The notes under the pieces are model-generated. The model was given only the letters and a program-made list of their open reading frames with translations. It did not search any database and was not told the DNA's origin. Shown in pieces: positions 45,119-53,836 of a stretch of DNA of 64,000 bases. Position 1 is the stretch's first letter. Each line of letters opens with the position of its first letter. This DNA comes from Thioclava pacifica DSM 10166 (GTDB taxonomy: Bacteria > Pseudomonadota > Alphaproteobacteria > Rhodobacterales > Rhodobacteraceae), in NCBI RefSeq assembly GCF_000714535.1, contig NZ_AUND01000001.1, positions 620,001 through 684,000 of the forward strand, read 5' to 3'. The position numbers were made by a program, and so were the translations under genes.

Positions 45119-46687
45119 TCACAAATCGAGGTTTTGGAGGATTTTGGGCAGCGTTTCGGGCAGGTCTTCCGCAATCAATCCGGGGCCGAAGGCACGCGCC
45201 GCCTCGACGTGAAGCCAGGCGGCGGAACAGGCGGCGTCGAAGGGGGAAAACCCGCGTGCCAGAAGGCCGGCGATGAGCCCGGCGAGGACATCGCCCGCGC
45301 CCGCCGTCGCAAGCCAGGGCGCGGCCCGCGCACCGGTCGCGGAATGGAGGGCCGTTCGCCCGTCGGGCGTGGCGATCGTGGTATCCGGGCCCTTGAGCAG
45401 CACGGTGCAGCCTGCGCGGGCCGCGGCCTCTCGGGTGGCGTCGAGCTTTGAATAGGCGGGGTGGTCTGGGTCGCCAAGCGCCTCGGCGAGATCGGGGAAG
45501 AGCGCGCGGAACTCGCCCGGATGCGGGGTGATCACGCAGTGTTCGTGCAGCTGGCCGAACAGCAGTGCCGGGTCGTCGCGAAAGGCGGTGAGCGCATCGG
45601 CATCGAGCACGGTGGCGCGTTTGCCCCAAAGCGCGGCTGGTACCATCTCTTGTGCGCGGGCCTGACCCAGACCGGGGCCGAGGCAGAGCGCGTTGAGCCG
45701 CGCATCGGCCAGCATCCCGCGCAGGCTGTAGCCATCGGGCAAGGGGGTGAGCATCACCGCCGTCAGCTGGGCGGCGTTCTCGGCAAGCGCCGCTTGCGGG
45801 CAGGCCAGCGTCACCAGACCTGCACCGATCCTGAGCGCCGCGCGCGCCGCCAGCCGGGCCGCGCCCCCTTTGCCGGTCCCGCCCGCGAGCACCAGCGCAT
45901 GACCATGGCTGTATTTGTGGCCCGCGCGTTTCCTCAGAAAATTGGACGGGCGGTCGATCAGCCGCGCCGCGTCGCGCGGGTCCGTTTGCGGCAGGCCGAT
46001 ATCGGCCACCAAGACCTCGCCGCTCATCGACGCGCCGCCGCCGGGGCGATCCGCGCCCATGTCGGGATCAAGGTAATGGCCGCATTTCGCACGGTGGAAG
46101 GTGACGGTCAGATCGGCGGGAAAAGCGCCCTCGAGATTGCGCCCGGAATCGGAGGAGATCCCGCTCGGGATATCGACGGCGACGAAATACGGGCGCGGGC
46201 CGGGCGGATTGGAAAAACGGCGCGGGTAGATCCCGCGCCAGGTCAGGGCGGTATCCTCGGGCATCGCGCGGGTCAGGCCGGTGCCGAACAGCGCGTCGAT
46301 CACCAGCCCGCCCTCCATGTCGTCGATCCGATCCTCGATCGTGGCATCGTCCCAGGGGCGCACCGCGCCGATGGCGGCCCAGCGGTCGTGATTGGTCTTT
46401 GCGTCGGGGGGCAGCCGCGCGGGGTCGCCATAGGCGAAACAGCTCACCTTCCAGCCGCGTTCGGACAGCAGCCGCGCGACCACATAGCCGTCGCCGCCGT
46501 TATTGCCCGGTCCGCACAGGACAGCGGCCTCGGTGACCGGCAGTTCGGGCCAGCGCGCTAAAATCGCTTCCACCACGCCCGAGCCGGCGCGCTCCATCAG
46601 CTCCAGCCCGGTAACGGAGCCGCTCTCGATCGCGGCCCGCTCGTGGGCGCGCATCTGTGCGGCGGTGAGAAGGATGTTGGGCGTCAT
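45119..46687 (-). CDS. nnr: Bifunctional NAD(P)H-hydrate repair enzyme (epimerase plus dehydratase)
   Basis: A 522-residue fusion: YjeF_N epimerase domain (residues 1-225, with AVLCGPGNNGGDGYVVARLL) and an ADP/ATP-dependent dehydratase domain (240-520, with GGTGKGGAARLA, CVITPHPGEFRALFP and ATAGAGDVLAGLIAGLL). It repairs hydrated NADH/NADPH. The ATG at 46687 starts MTPNILLTAAQMRAHE, in line with the family. A broken second copy of its N-domain lies directly upstream. Confidence 0.94.
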   Translation of the reverse strand: MTPNILLTAAQMRAHERAAIESGSVTGLELMERAGSGVVEAILARWPELPVTEAAVLCGPGNNGGDGYVVARLLSERGWKVSCFAYGDPARLPPDAKTNHDRWAAIGAVRPWDDATIEDRIDDMEGGLVIDALFGTGLTRAMPEDTALTWRGIYPRRFSNPPGPRPYFVAVDIPSGISSDSGRNLEGAFPADLTVTFHRAKCGHYLDPDMGADRPGGGASMSGEVLVADIGLPQTDPRDAARLIDRPSNFLRKRAGHKYSHGHALVLAGGTGKGGAARLAARAALRIGAGLVTLACPQAALAENAAQLTAVMLTPLPDGYSLRGMLADARLNALCLGPGLGQARAQEMVPAALWGKRATVLDADALTAFRDDPALLFGQLHEHCVITPHPGEFRALFPDLAEALGDPDHPAYSKLDATREAAARAGCTVLLKGPDTTIATPDGRTALHSATGARAAPWLATAGAGDVLAGLIAGLLARGFSPFDAACSAAWLHVEAARAFGPGLIAEDLPETLPKILQNLDL

Positions 46688-46744
46688 GGAGGTCCTTGAT
46701 GTTGAAAGCGGGCCGAGTGTGCCGCTCTTTTCTGCAATATAGAG

Positions 46745-47492
46745 TTAAAGGCCGATCGGCTCGTTGACCAGCTTGCTGCAATGACGGGGGCCCTCGGCAG
46801 CGAGATGGCCGGGTTTCGTGCTTTGAAAGGTTACGGTGAGATTGGCCGCGGCGCACCATGCGCGGCTGCCAGCGGCGGTTTCGGCACGGGGCGGGGCCAG
46901 GATCGCCCCACTAGCGGCATCAAGCCCCGAGAGGATGTCGATGGCGGCGGTGGGCGGCCAACCAATCGCGATGCGTTCCGCGAGAGAGGGCAGGGCGCTG
47001 CCCGCGTCGCGGCTGTCGCAAAAGGCGCCCAGCCATTTGCCGAACGCGGCGTTGGGGATCTGAGCCGTACCCTGCGGCGCGAAGGGAATCGGACGTTTGA
47101 GATCGCAGCCGAACAGCGCGTCGATTAGAAGCGACGGGCCTTCGGGCCTGTCCGCGTCGAGCGGCCGCGCCTGGTCCAGCGATCATGGTTGGACCGGGCA
47201 TCGGGAGGCAGTCGGACGAGGTCTCCAGGGAGACAGGATGCAACCTGCCAGCCGCGCCTATGCAAGAGCCGCGCCACGACGTAGCCGATGCCGCAAGTGT
47301 TGCCTCGCCCGCAGAACACCACGGCGCTGCGGGGCGTTGTGGCGGGAGCGGCGAATTCCGGTCATTGCTCGAAGATTGCCTCGATCACGCCTTGCCCGGT
47401 GCGTTCCATGAGCGAGAGCCCGGTCACCCGGCCGCTCGCGATCGCCCCATTTCGCGCGCGCGGATCTGATCCGATGTCAGAATTTCCACCAT
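46745..47492 (-). pseudogene. Decayed copy of the nnr YjeF_N (epimerase) domain
   Basis: The reverse strand from ATG 47492 reads MVEILTSDQIRAREM, then shifts frame to give LSLMERTGQGVIEAIFEQ, then CGRGNTCGIGYVVARLLHRR and LPPDARSNHDRW (parallel to LPPDAKTNHDRW in nnr), and later IDILSGLDAASGAILAPP and LTVTFQSTKPGHLAAEGP, ending at a stop near 46745. The matches follow the order of the intact nnr N-domain but need several frame changes. The dehydratase domain is missing. It is best explained as a diverged tandem or acquired copy of the epimerase domain that has lost function. Confidence 0.82.
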
Positions 47493-47627
47493 CTCACGCC
47501 CGCTCGGTCTTAATTGTTTTCAATCTGCCGAAAATATGTGCTTACTGCTCAAATCGAGGGCGCGGTTTTCGGTTTCCCGATCCGCCGCCGCGCCCTCTCA
47601 GCCTAGCCGATTGCGGCCCGGGGTTGA

Positions 47628-48014
<387 letters not shown>

Positions 48015-48083
48015 TCGTACAACTTCACGTCCGGACCGGCGGGGTTCGGGCAAAATCCATGTTCAACGAAAGGGTATCGTGAC

Positions 48084-49493
48084 ATGAGCAGCATCAAGGA
48101 CGCTGTCAAACTGATGAAGGACGAGGAGGTCGAATATGTCGACGTCCGCTTTACCGATCCGCGTGGCAAGCTTCAGCACGTGACGCTGATGCACACCGAA
48201 GTCGATGAGGATTTCTTCGAAGAAGGCTTCATGTTCGACGGCTCGTCGATCGCCGGCTGGAAGTCGATCGACCAGTCCGACATGAAACTCATCCCGGATG
48301 CGTCCTCGGTCTACATTGACCCCTTCTACGCTGAAAAGACGATGTGCGTGCACTGCACCGTGGTCGAGCCCGACACCGGCGAGCCCTATGCCCGCGATCC
48401 GCGCGGCACCGCCGTGAAGGCCGAAGCCTATCTCAAGGCCTCGGGCATCGGTGACACCGCCTATTTCGGCCCCGAAGCCGAATTCTTCATCTTCGACGAT
48501 GTCCGTTACTCGGTCACCCCGGAGAAGGTCTCCTATCAGGTCGACGCCGAGAACGCGGCGTGGAACACCGATACCCCGATGGAAATGGGCAACCTTGCGC
48601 ACCGTCCGGGTTACAAGGGCGGCTACTTCCCGGTGAACCCGTCGGACGAGGGCCAGGACATCCGTTCGGAAATGCTCTCGACGATGAAGCGCATCGGCAT
48701 GAAGGTCGACAAGCACCACCACGAAGTGGCGACCTGTCAGCACGAGCTGGGCATGATCTTCGGCACGCTCGTCGAGCAGGCCGACAACCTCCAGAAGTAC
48801 AAATACGTGATCCACAACGTCGCGGCCGCCTATGGCAAGACCGTGACCTTCATGCCCAAGCCCATCAAGGGCGACAACGGTTCGGGCATGCACGTGAACA
48901 TGTCGGTCTGGAAGGACGGCAAGCCGCTCTTCGCGGGCGACAAGTATGCTGACCTGTCGCAGGAAGCGCTGTACTTCATCGGCGGCATCCTGAAGCACGC
49001 GAAGACGCTCAACGCCTTCACCAACCCGTCGACCAACTCCTACAAGCGTCTCATCCCGGGCTTCGAAGCTCCGGTTCTGCGCGCCTACTCGGCCCGCAAC
49101 CGTTCGGGTTGTGTCCGTATTCCGTGGGCCGAGTCGCCCAAGGCCAAGCGTGTGGAAGCTCGCTTCCCCGATCCGTCGGCCAACCCCTACCTGTGCTTCG
49201 CGGCCCTGCTGATGGCTGGCCTCGACGGCATCAAGAACAAGATCGACCCGGGCCCGTCCTCGGACAAGGACCTCTACGATCTGCCGCCGGAAGAACTGGC
49301 CGCGATCCCGACCGTTTGCGGCTCGCTGCGTGAAGCGCTCGAGAGCCTCGAGAAGGATCACGACTTCCTGCTGGCCGGCGACGTGTTCACCAAGGACCAG
49401 ATCGAGGGCTACATGGCGCTCAAGTGGGACGAGGTTTACGCCTACGAGCACACGCCGCACCCGGTCGAGTACCAGATGTACTACTCCTGCTGA
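48084..49493 (+). CDS. glnA: Glutamine synthetase type I
   Basis: A 469-residue GSI-beta enzyme making glutamine from glutamate, ammonia and ATP. Motifs: DGSSIAGW near residue 53, the ATP-binding KPIKGDNGSGMHVNMSV (near 258-274), and the adenylylation tyrosine in KDLYDLPPE (near 398), so it is probably controlled by GlnE. It follows glnB and ends in a strong terminator. Confidence 0.97.
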   Translation: MSSIKDAVKLMKDEEVEYVDVRFTDPRGKLQHVTLMHTEVDEDFFEEGFMFDGSSIAGWKSIDQSDMKLIPDASSVYIDPFYAEKTMCVHCTVVEPDTGEPYARDPRGTAVKAEAYLKASGIGDTAYFGPEAEFFIFDDVRYSVTPEKVSYQVDAENAAWNTDTPMEMGNLAHRPGYKGGYFPVNPSDEGQDIRSEMLSTMKRIGMKVDKHHHEVATCQHELGMIFGTLVEQADNLQKYKYVIHNVAAAYGKTVTFMPKPIKGDNGSGMHVNMSVWKDGKPLFAGDKYADLSQEALYFIGGILKHAKTLNAFTNPSTNSYKRLIPGFEAPVLRAYSARNRSGCVRIPWAESPKAKRVEARFPDPSANPYLCFAALLMAGLDGIKNKIDPGPSSDKDLYDLPPEELAAIPTVCGSLREALESLEKDHDFLLAGDVFTKDQIEGYMALKWDEVYAYEHTPHPVEYQMYYSC

Positions 49494-49515
49494 TCTCGGC
49501 GGAGCGAGTTACGGA

Positions 49516-49542
49516 AAGGGGCGCCTCTCAGGCGCCCCTTTT
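49516..49542 (+). terminator. Terminator of glnBA
   Basis: AAGGGGCGCCT pairs with AGGCGCCCCTT around CTC, followed by TTG CTTT, 22 bp after glnA. Confidence 0.9.
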
Positions 49543-49728
49543 GCTTTGCGGGCTCGCGCACTTGACACAGAGGACGCGACCGCCCATCTCTCGGCCTTGG
49601 CTGCCGGATGCCAGCCGCCCGCGGGGGTGACCCATGGTGAAATCCGGATCACGACGGCTCTCCTTTCTCGGGGGCTCTTCGGCAATGCGGGCCCCGAAGC
49701 GGTGGATGATCCCCGTGGAGACCAAGAA

Positions 49729-50148
49729 ATGACTGTGAAGACGGTAAAAGAGGCGAAGGCGCAGGCGAAACGTCTGGCGGACGCCATGGCGCGTGCGGGC
49801 AATCCGGTCGCGCTGTCGAAAGCCTATGAACTCAACGCTCAGGCGGCAGGGTATGCTGACTGGAACACGATGGCGGCGGCGCTCAAGCGTCCCGAGGCGC
49901 AGGGGCTTGCCCTGGGCGATACGGTGCGCGGGCGCTATCTGGGCCATCCGGTCACCGGTCGCATCCATGCGCTGCGGCGCAAGGGTGCGGCGCATATCGA
50001 TATCGAGATCGCGCTCGACGAACCTGTCGATGTCGTCGAAAGCAAGGCGTTTTCCTCGCTCAGGCGGCGGGTGCGCGCGACGATCGGGGCCGATGGGCGC
50101 TCGATCGGGCGGCGCTCGGATGGGGTCGCGCATCTCGAACTGGACTGA
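49729..50148 (+). CDS. Glyoxalase-superfamily-like small protein
   Basis: A 139-residue protein. The N-terminal half (KAQAKRLADAMARAG, LSKAYELNAQAAGYADWNTM) resembles the helical domain annotated as glyoxalase superfamily in Rhodobacterales. The C-terminal half (GDTVRGRYLGHPVTGRIHAL) looks like a small beta-barrel. ATG 49729 follows GTGGAG by 8 bp; the longer frame reaches back into glnA and is not real. Activity is not known. It has its own terminator. Confidence 0.65.
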   Translation: MTVKTVKEAKAQAKRLADAMARAGNPVALSKAYELNAQAAGYADWNTMAAALKRPEAQGLALGDTVRGRYLGHPVTGRIHALRRKGAAHIDIEIALDEPVDVVESKAFSSLRRRVRATIGADGRSIGRRSDGVAHLELD

Positions 50149-50153
50149 CGGAG

Positions 50154-50178
50154 AAGGGGCGCGAGAGCGCCCCTTTTG
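50154..50178 (+). terminator. Terminator after the glyoxalase-like gene
   Basis: AAGGGGCGC pairs with GCGCCCCTT around a GAGA tetraloop, followed by TTGC. Confidence 0.88.
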
Positions 50179-50228
50179 CTTTGTGCCAGAGACTGGCAGG
50201 ATTGCCGGACGCAAACGATGGAGTGGCG

Positions 50229-50786
50229 ATGCGTTCGGAGAAGGACAAGATGCTTGCGGGCGAGCTCTACCGGGCTGAAGGGCCGGAGATCGCGGCCGAT
50301 GTCGCCCGAGCGAGTGCCTGGATGGATCGCTTCAATGCCTCGGTCGCGAGAAGCGCTGAGGACTGCCATGCGCTTCTGTCCGAGCTGTTTGCCGAAGTGG
50401 GCGCAGGCGCGCGGATCCGCCCGCCGTTTCACTGTGATTACGGCAGCAATATCCGCCTTGGTGCGGGCGTGTTTCTCAATTTCGGCTGCGTGGTGCTCGA
50501 TGTGGTCGAGGTGTCGATCGGGACGGGCACGCAGATCGGCCCCGGCGTGCAGATCCTCACCGCCGATCATCCGCGCGATCCGGCGCAAAGACGGGCGGGG
50601 CTGGAGTTCGGTCGCCCGGTCCGGATCGGAGATAATGTCTGGATCGGAGGCGGGGCGATCATCCTTCCAGGGGTGACGATTGGTGAAGATGCGATCATCG
50701 GCGCCAGCGCGGTGGTGACACGCGACGTGCCCGCGGGGGCGACAGTCGTCGGGAATCCGGCGCGCGCCGTGGCCTCGCGAGGCTGA
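50229..50786 (+). CDS. Maltose/galactoside O-acetyltransferase family (hexapeptide repeat)
   Basis: A 185-residue left-handed beta-helix acetyltransferase. The N-terminus SEKDKMLAGELYRA is the Maa/NodL signature. The hexapeptide repeats carry the catalytic His in ILTADHPRDP (near residue 117), and the C-terminal loop has VVGNPARAV. It would transfer acetyl from acetyl-CoA to a sugar hydroxyl. ATG 50229 matches the family start; the frame upstream to 50181 crosses the terminator. Confidence 0.88.
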   Translation: MRSEKDKMLAGELYRAEGPEIAADVARASAWMDRFNASVARSAEDCHALLSELFAEVGAGARIRPPFHCDYGSNIRLGAGVFLNFGCVVLDVVEVSIGTGTQIGPGVQILTADHPRDPAQRRAGLEFGRPVRIGDNVWIGGGAIILPGVTIGEDAIIGASAVVTRDVPAGATVVGNPARAVASRG

Positions 50787-50878
50787 GTGCCGCCTGTGTA
50801 CCGGTGGCATTTGCACAACTTGCCCCAGCGGCGGGGGCGCGGTAAGGAACGCGCAAGCACAGATGAGGAGGGCAGGTC

Positions 50879-51808
50879 ATGAGCCGAGCATTCGTATTCC
50901 CCGGTCAGGGCGCGCAGGTTATCGGGATGGGCAAGGCGCTGGCCGAGGCCTATCCGGCCGCCGCTGCGGTTTTCGCCGAGGTCGATGACGCGCTGGGAGA
51001 GGCGCTCTCCGCGCTGATCTGGGAGGGCGAGATCGACGAGCTGACGCTCACCGCCAATGCCCAGCCCGCGCTGATGGCCACCTCGATCGCGGCGATGCGC
51101 GCGCTTGAAGCGGAAGGTTATGCGATCACGGATGCGGCTTTCGTTGCCGGTCACAGCCTTGGCGAATACTCCGCCCTGTGTGCGGCGGGCGCGCTGAGCC
51201 TGGCCGATACCGCGAAGCTGTTGCGCCTGCGGGGCAAGTCGATGCAAGACGCTGTGCCGGTGGGTGTGGGCGCGATGGCCGCGCTGCTCGGGCTCGATTT
51301 CGAGACGGCGGCGAAGGTTGCCGCCGAGGCGGCGCAGGGCGAGGTTTGCCAGGCGGCCAACGATAACGATCCGAGCCAGGTCGTGATCTCGGGGCATAAG
51401 GATGCGGTGGAGCGCGCGACCGTGCTCGCCAAGGAAGCCGGGGCCAAGCGTGCTGTGATGCTGCCAGTCTCGGCGCCGTTCCATTGCGCGCTGATGCAGC
51501 CTGCCGCCGATGCGATGGCCGAGGCGCTTGCCGCCACGCAGATCAACGCGCCCGCCGTGCCGGTCGTCGCCAATGTGCGCGCCGAAGCGGTGAGCGATCC
51601 CGAAGAGATCCGCAAGCTGCTGGTCGAGCAGGTGACCGGCTCGGTGCGCTGGCGCGAGAGCGTGGCCTGGATGGCCGGTCAGGGCGTGGACGAGATCTGG
51701 GAGATTGGCGCGGGCAAGGCGCTTTCGGGCATGATCCGCCGGATCGCCAAGGATGTGACCTGCCGCGCAATCGGAGCACCCGAGGATATCGCGGCGCTCA
51801 AAGGCTGA
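50879..51808 (+). CDS. fabD: Malonyl-CoA:ACP transacylase
   Basis: A 309-residue FabD. The catalytic serine is in GHSLGEYSAL (Ser near 92), with FPGQGAQ at residues 7-13 and the second His in SAPFHCALM (near 200). It loads malonyl onto ACP for fatty-acid synthesis. A GAGGAGGG RBS precedes the ATG. First gene of the fab group. Confidence 0.96.
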   Translation: MSRAFVFPGQGAQVIGMGKALAEAYPAAAAVFAEVDDALGEALSALIWEGEIDELTLTANAQPALMATSIAAMRALEAEGYAITDAAFVAGHSLGEYSALCAAGALSLADTAKLLRLRGKSMQDAVPVGVGAMAALLGLDFETAAKVAAEAAQGEVCQAANDNDPSQVVISGHKDAVERATVLAKEAGAKRAVMLPVSAPFHCALMQPAADAMAEALAATQINAPAVPVVANVRAEAVSDPEEIRKLLVEQVTGSVRWRESVAWMAGQGVDEIWEIGAGKALSGMIRRIAKDVTCRAIGAPEDIAALKG

Positions 51809-51827
51809 ACGACGCGGGCAGGGCAGG

Positions 51828-51877
51828 CCGGGGGATCCTCCCCCGGACCCCCTGAGATATTTGGATCAAGAAGAAGG
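51828..51877. repeat. Hairpin plus GATATTTGG-AAGAAGAAG element between fabD and fabG
   Basis: CCGGGGGA (51828-51835) and TCCCCCGG (51839-51846) form a hairpin with a TCC loop, followed by ACCCCCTGAGATATTTGGA and TCAAGAAGAAG. I recall near-identical intergenic sequences as common in Rhodobacterales genomes; copy number cannot be checked from one window. Confidence 0.5.
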
Positions 51878-51915
51878 GGCGCGGGTGGCGTCCCGGTACA
51901 ATAAGGGGAAGCGGG

Positions 51916-52653
51916 ATGTTCGATCTGACGGGAAAATGCGCGCTGGTGACCGGGGCGTCGGGAGGTATCGGGGCGGAGATCGCGCGGGCGCTGCATGCGG
52001 GGGGCGCGGTCGTTGCGCTTTCGGGCACGCGGGTCGAGCCGCTCGAGGCGCTGGCGGCCGAACTGGGCGAGGGGGCACATGTCTGCCCTGCAAACCTGAG
52101 TGATCCGGAATCGGTCGAGGCACTGCCGAAGGCGGCGCTGGCGGCGATGGGCGGCCTCGATATTCTTGTGAACAATGCGGGCATTACCCGCGATCAGCTG
52201 ATGATGCGGATGTCGGATGAGGACTGGCAGTCGGTGATCGATGTGAACCTGACGGCGGCCTTCCGCCTGATGCGCGGCGTGATGCGGCCGATGATGAAGG
52301 CGCGCTGGGGCCGGATTATCAACATCACCTCGATCGTTGGCCAGACCGGCAATCCCGGGCAGGTGAACTATGCCGCAGCGAAGGCGGGGCTGGTCGGTGC
52401 GTCGAAATCTCTCGCGCAGGAAGTGGCGAGCCGCGGCGTGACGGTGAACTGCGTCGCGCCCGGCTTCATCCAGACCGCGATGACCGACAAGCTCTCGGAC
52501 GACCAGAAAACGGCGCTGATGGGCAATATCCCGGCGGGCCGCATGGGCACGCCCGAGGAGATCGCGGCTGCCGTGCGTTACCTCGCAAGCCCCGAGGCCG
52601 GTTACGTGACCGGCGCGGTGCTGCACGTCAACGGCGGCATGGCGATGGTCTGA
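51916..52653 (+). CDS. fabG: 3-oxoacyl-ACP reductase
   Basis: A 245-residue short-chain dehydrogenase: NADPH motif TGASGGIG (residues 13-20), NNAGITRD, catalytic Ser in ITSIVGQTGNPGQ (near 138) and YAAAK (Tyr near 151). It reduces 3-ketoacyl-ACP. It lies between fabD and acpP as in a standard fab cluster. Confidence 0.96.
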   Translation: MFDLTGKCALVTGASGGIGAEIARALHAGGAVVALSGTRVEPLEALAAELGEGAHVCPANLSDPESVEALPKAALAAMGGLDILVNNAGITRDQLMMRMSDEDWQSVIDVNLTAAFRLMRGVMRPMMKARWGRIINITSIVGQTGNPGQVNYAAAKAGLVGASKSLAQEVASRGVTVNCVAPGFIQTAMTDKLSDDQKTALMGNIPAGRMGTPEEIAAAVRYLASPEAGYVTGAVLHVNGGMAMV

Positions 52654-52867
52654 CGCTATTTTGACCCCACGGCAAGTTCCGCTTTGTTATGCTAGAGAAA
52701 CGGCTTGCCATGCGTCACAGCAGTCGCTATGAGCGCAGCAGATGAGCCGGGCGCATGCGCCGCGGTTCCGATTGCGGTCTTGGGGTTGCACCCGGGCGCG
52801 CGGGTTGAGACGCTCGAACGAGCAAGCAGGAACGGGCCAGTAGCCCTATAAACTTTGAGGAATTGAC

Positions 52868-53101
52868 ATGAGCGACATCGCTGATCGCGTGAAGAAGATC
52901 GTCGTGGAGCATCTCGGCGTGGAAGAGGACAAGGTGACCGAGAGCGCCTCGTTCATCGACGACCTGGGCGCCGACAGCCTCGACACCGTCGAGCTGGTCA
53001 TGGCCTTCGAAGAAGAATTCGGCATCGAGATCCCCGATGACGCCGCCGAGAACATCCAGACCGTCGGCGATGCGGTGAAATTCATCTCGGAAGCCGCGTA
53101 A
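52868..53101 (+). CDS. acpP: Acyl carrier protein
   Basis: A 77-residue acidic ACP; the phosphopantetheine serine is in [10 protein letters not shown] (Ser near 37). It carries fatty-acyl chains. The 214 bp upstream separate it from fabG and probably carry its own promoter, as for most acpP genes. The RBS is TTGAGGAAT. Confidence 0.97.
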   Translation: MSDIADRVKKIVVEHLGVEEDKVTESASFIDDLGADSLDTVELVMAFEEEFGIEIPDDAAENIQTVGDAVKFISEAA

Positions 53102-53185
53102 GCCTTTCGAGACAGAGTTAGCGAGCGGCGCTTCGGGCAACCGGGGCGCCGTTTTGCTTTTGCGGCTGTTGGCGGAGAGAGGCGG

Positions 53186-53743
53186 ATGCGGATTTTCGTG
53201 GCAATCGAACTGCCCGAGGCGATTTGCGAGGCGATCGGTGTCTTGCAGATGGAGTTGGGCGCGGGCCGCATCGTGCAGCCTGACAACCTGCATCTGACAC
53301 TGGCGTTTCTGGGCGAAATCGAACCGTTCGAGGCCGAGCAGCTTCACGAAGCCCTGGAAGAGGTCGACTGGGGGCCGGGGCCGGAGGTGGCCTTGGCGGG
53401 GCTCGAAGTTTTCGGCTCGGCGGAGCGGCCCGAAGCACTGGTGCTGAGTGCGCGCCCCGATGCCGAACTGGCGCGCTGGCATAGTGCGGTAATGGGGGCT
53501 GCGCGTGGGGTTGGGCTGGTGCTCGCGCGGCGTCGGTTCCGACCGCATGTGACCTTGGCGCGGTTTCGCAAGGGCGCGGGCCCCGGTGAGCTTGCGCGGC
53601 TGGGGCAGTTTCTGAGCGCGCAGGGCGATGTGGCGCTGGCACCGTTTCATGCGGGGCGGCTGGCGATGGTGCGCTCGACGCTCGGACATGGTGCGCCCCG
53701 CCATGAGAGCCTTGCCTATTACGGACCAGACGCGCAGATGTGA
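53186..53743 (+). CDS. thpR: RNA 2',3'-cyclic phosphodiesterase (LigT/ThpR)
   Basis: A 185-residue 2H phosphoesterase with both H-x-T/S motifs, HLTLAFLG (near residue 35) and HVTLARFR (near 119). It opens 2',3'-cyclic phosphate RNA ends in vitro; its cell role is unclear. A GGCGGAGAGAGG RBS precedes the ATG. It sits inside the fab cluster without functional link. Confidence 0.9.
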   Translation: MRIFVAIELPEAICEAIGVLQMELGAGRIVQPDNLHLTLAFLGEIEPFEAEQLHEALEEVDWGPGPEVALAGLEVFGSAERPEALVLSARPDAELARWHSAVMGAARGVGLVLARRRFRPHVTLARFRKGAGPGELARLGQFLSAQGDVALAPFHAGRLAMVRSTLGHGAPRHESLAYYGPDAQM

Positions 53744-53771
53744 CCCCAATGCCGGCGCGGGCGGACTGTCC

Positions 53772-53786
53772 TTAATTTTTAATTAA
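53772..53786. promoter_or_regulatory. Perfect CtrA-type site upstream of the diguanylate cyclase
   Basis: TTAA (53772-53775), seven bases, TTAA (53783-53786) matches the CtrA site TTAA-N7-TTAA. It lies within a larger perfect palindrome, CCTTAATT-TTT-AATTAAGG (53770-53788), 49 bp before the annotated start. Confidence 0.75.
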
Positions 53787-53836
53787 GGATTGGCTGGAAA
53801 TTTAGCTGTAGGATTTCAAGCCAGCTCCCGTGGAGG

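Noticed and set aside
48063-49460. Long reverse-strand frame (465 codons) opposite glnA
   Set aside because: Mirror of a highly conserved glnA; Arg/His/Val-rich with no family, expected from codon bias in GC-rich DNA.
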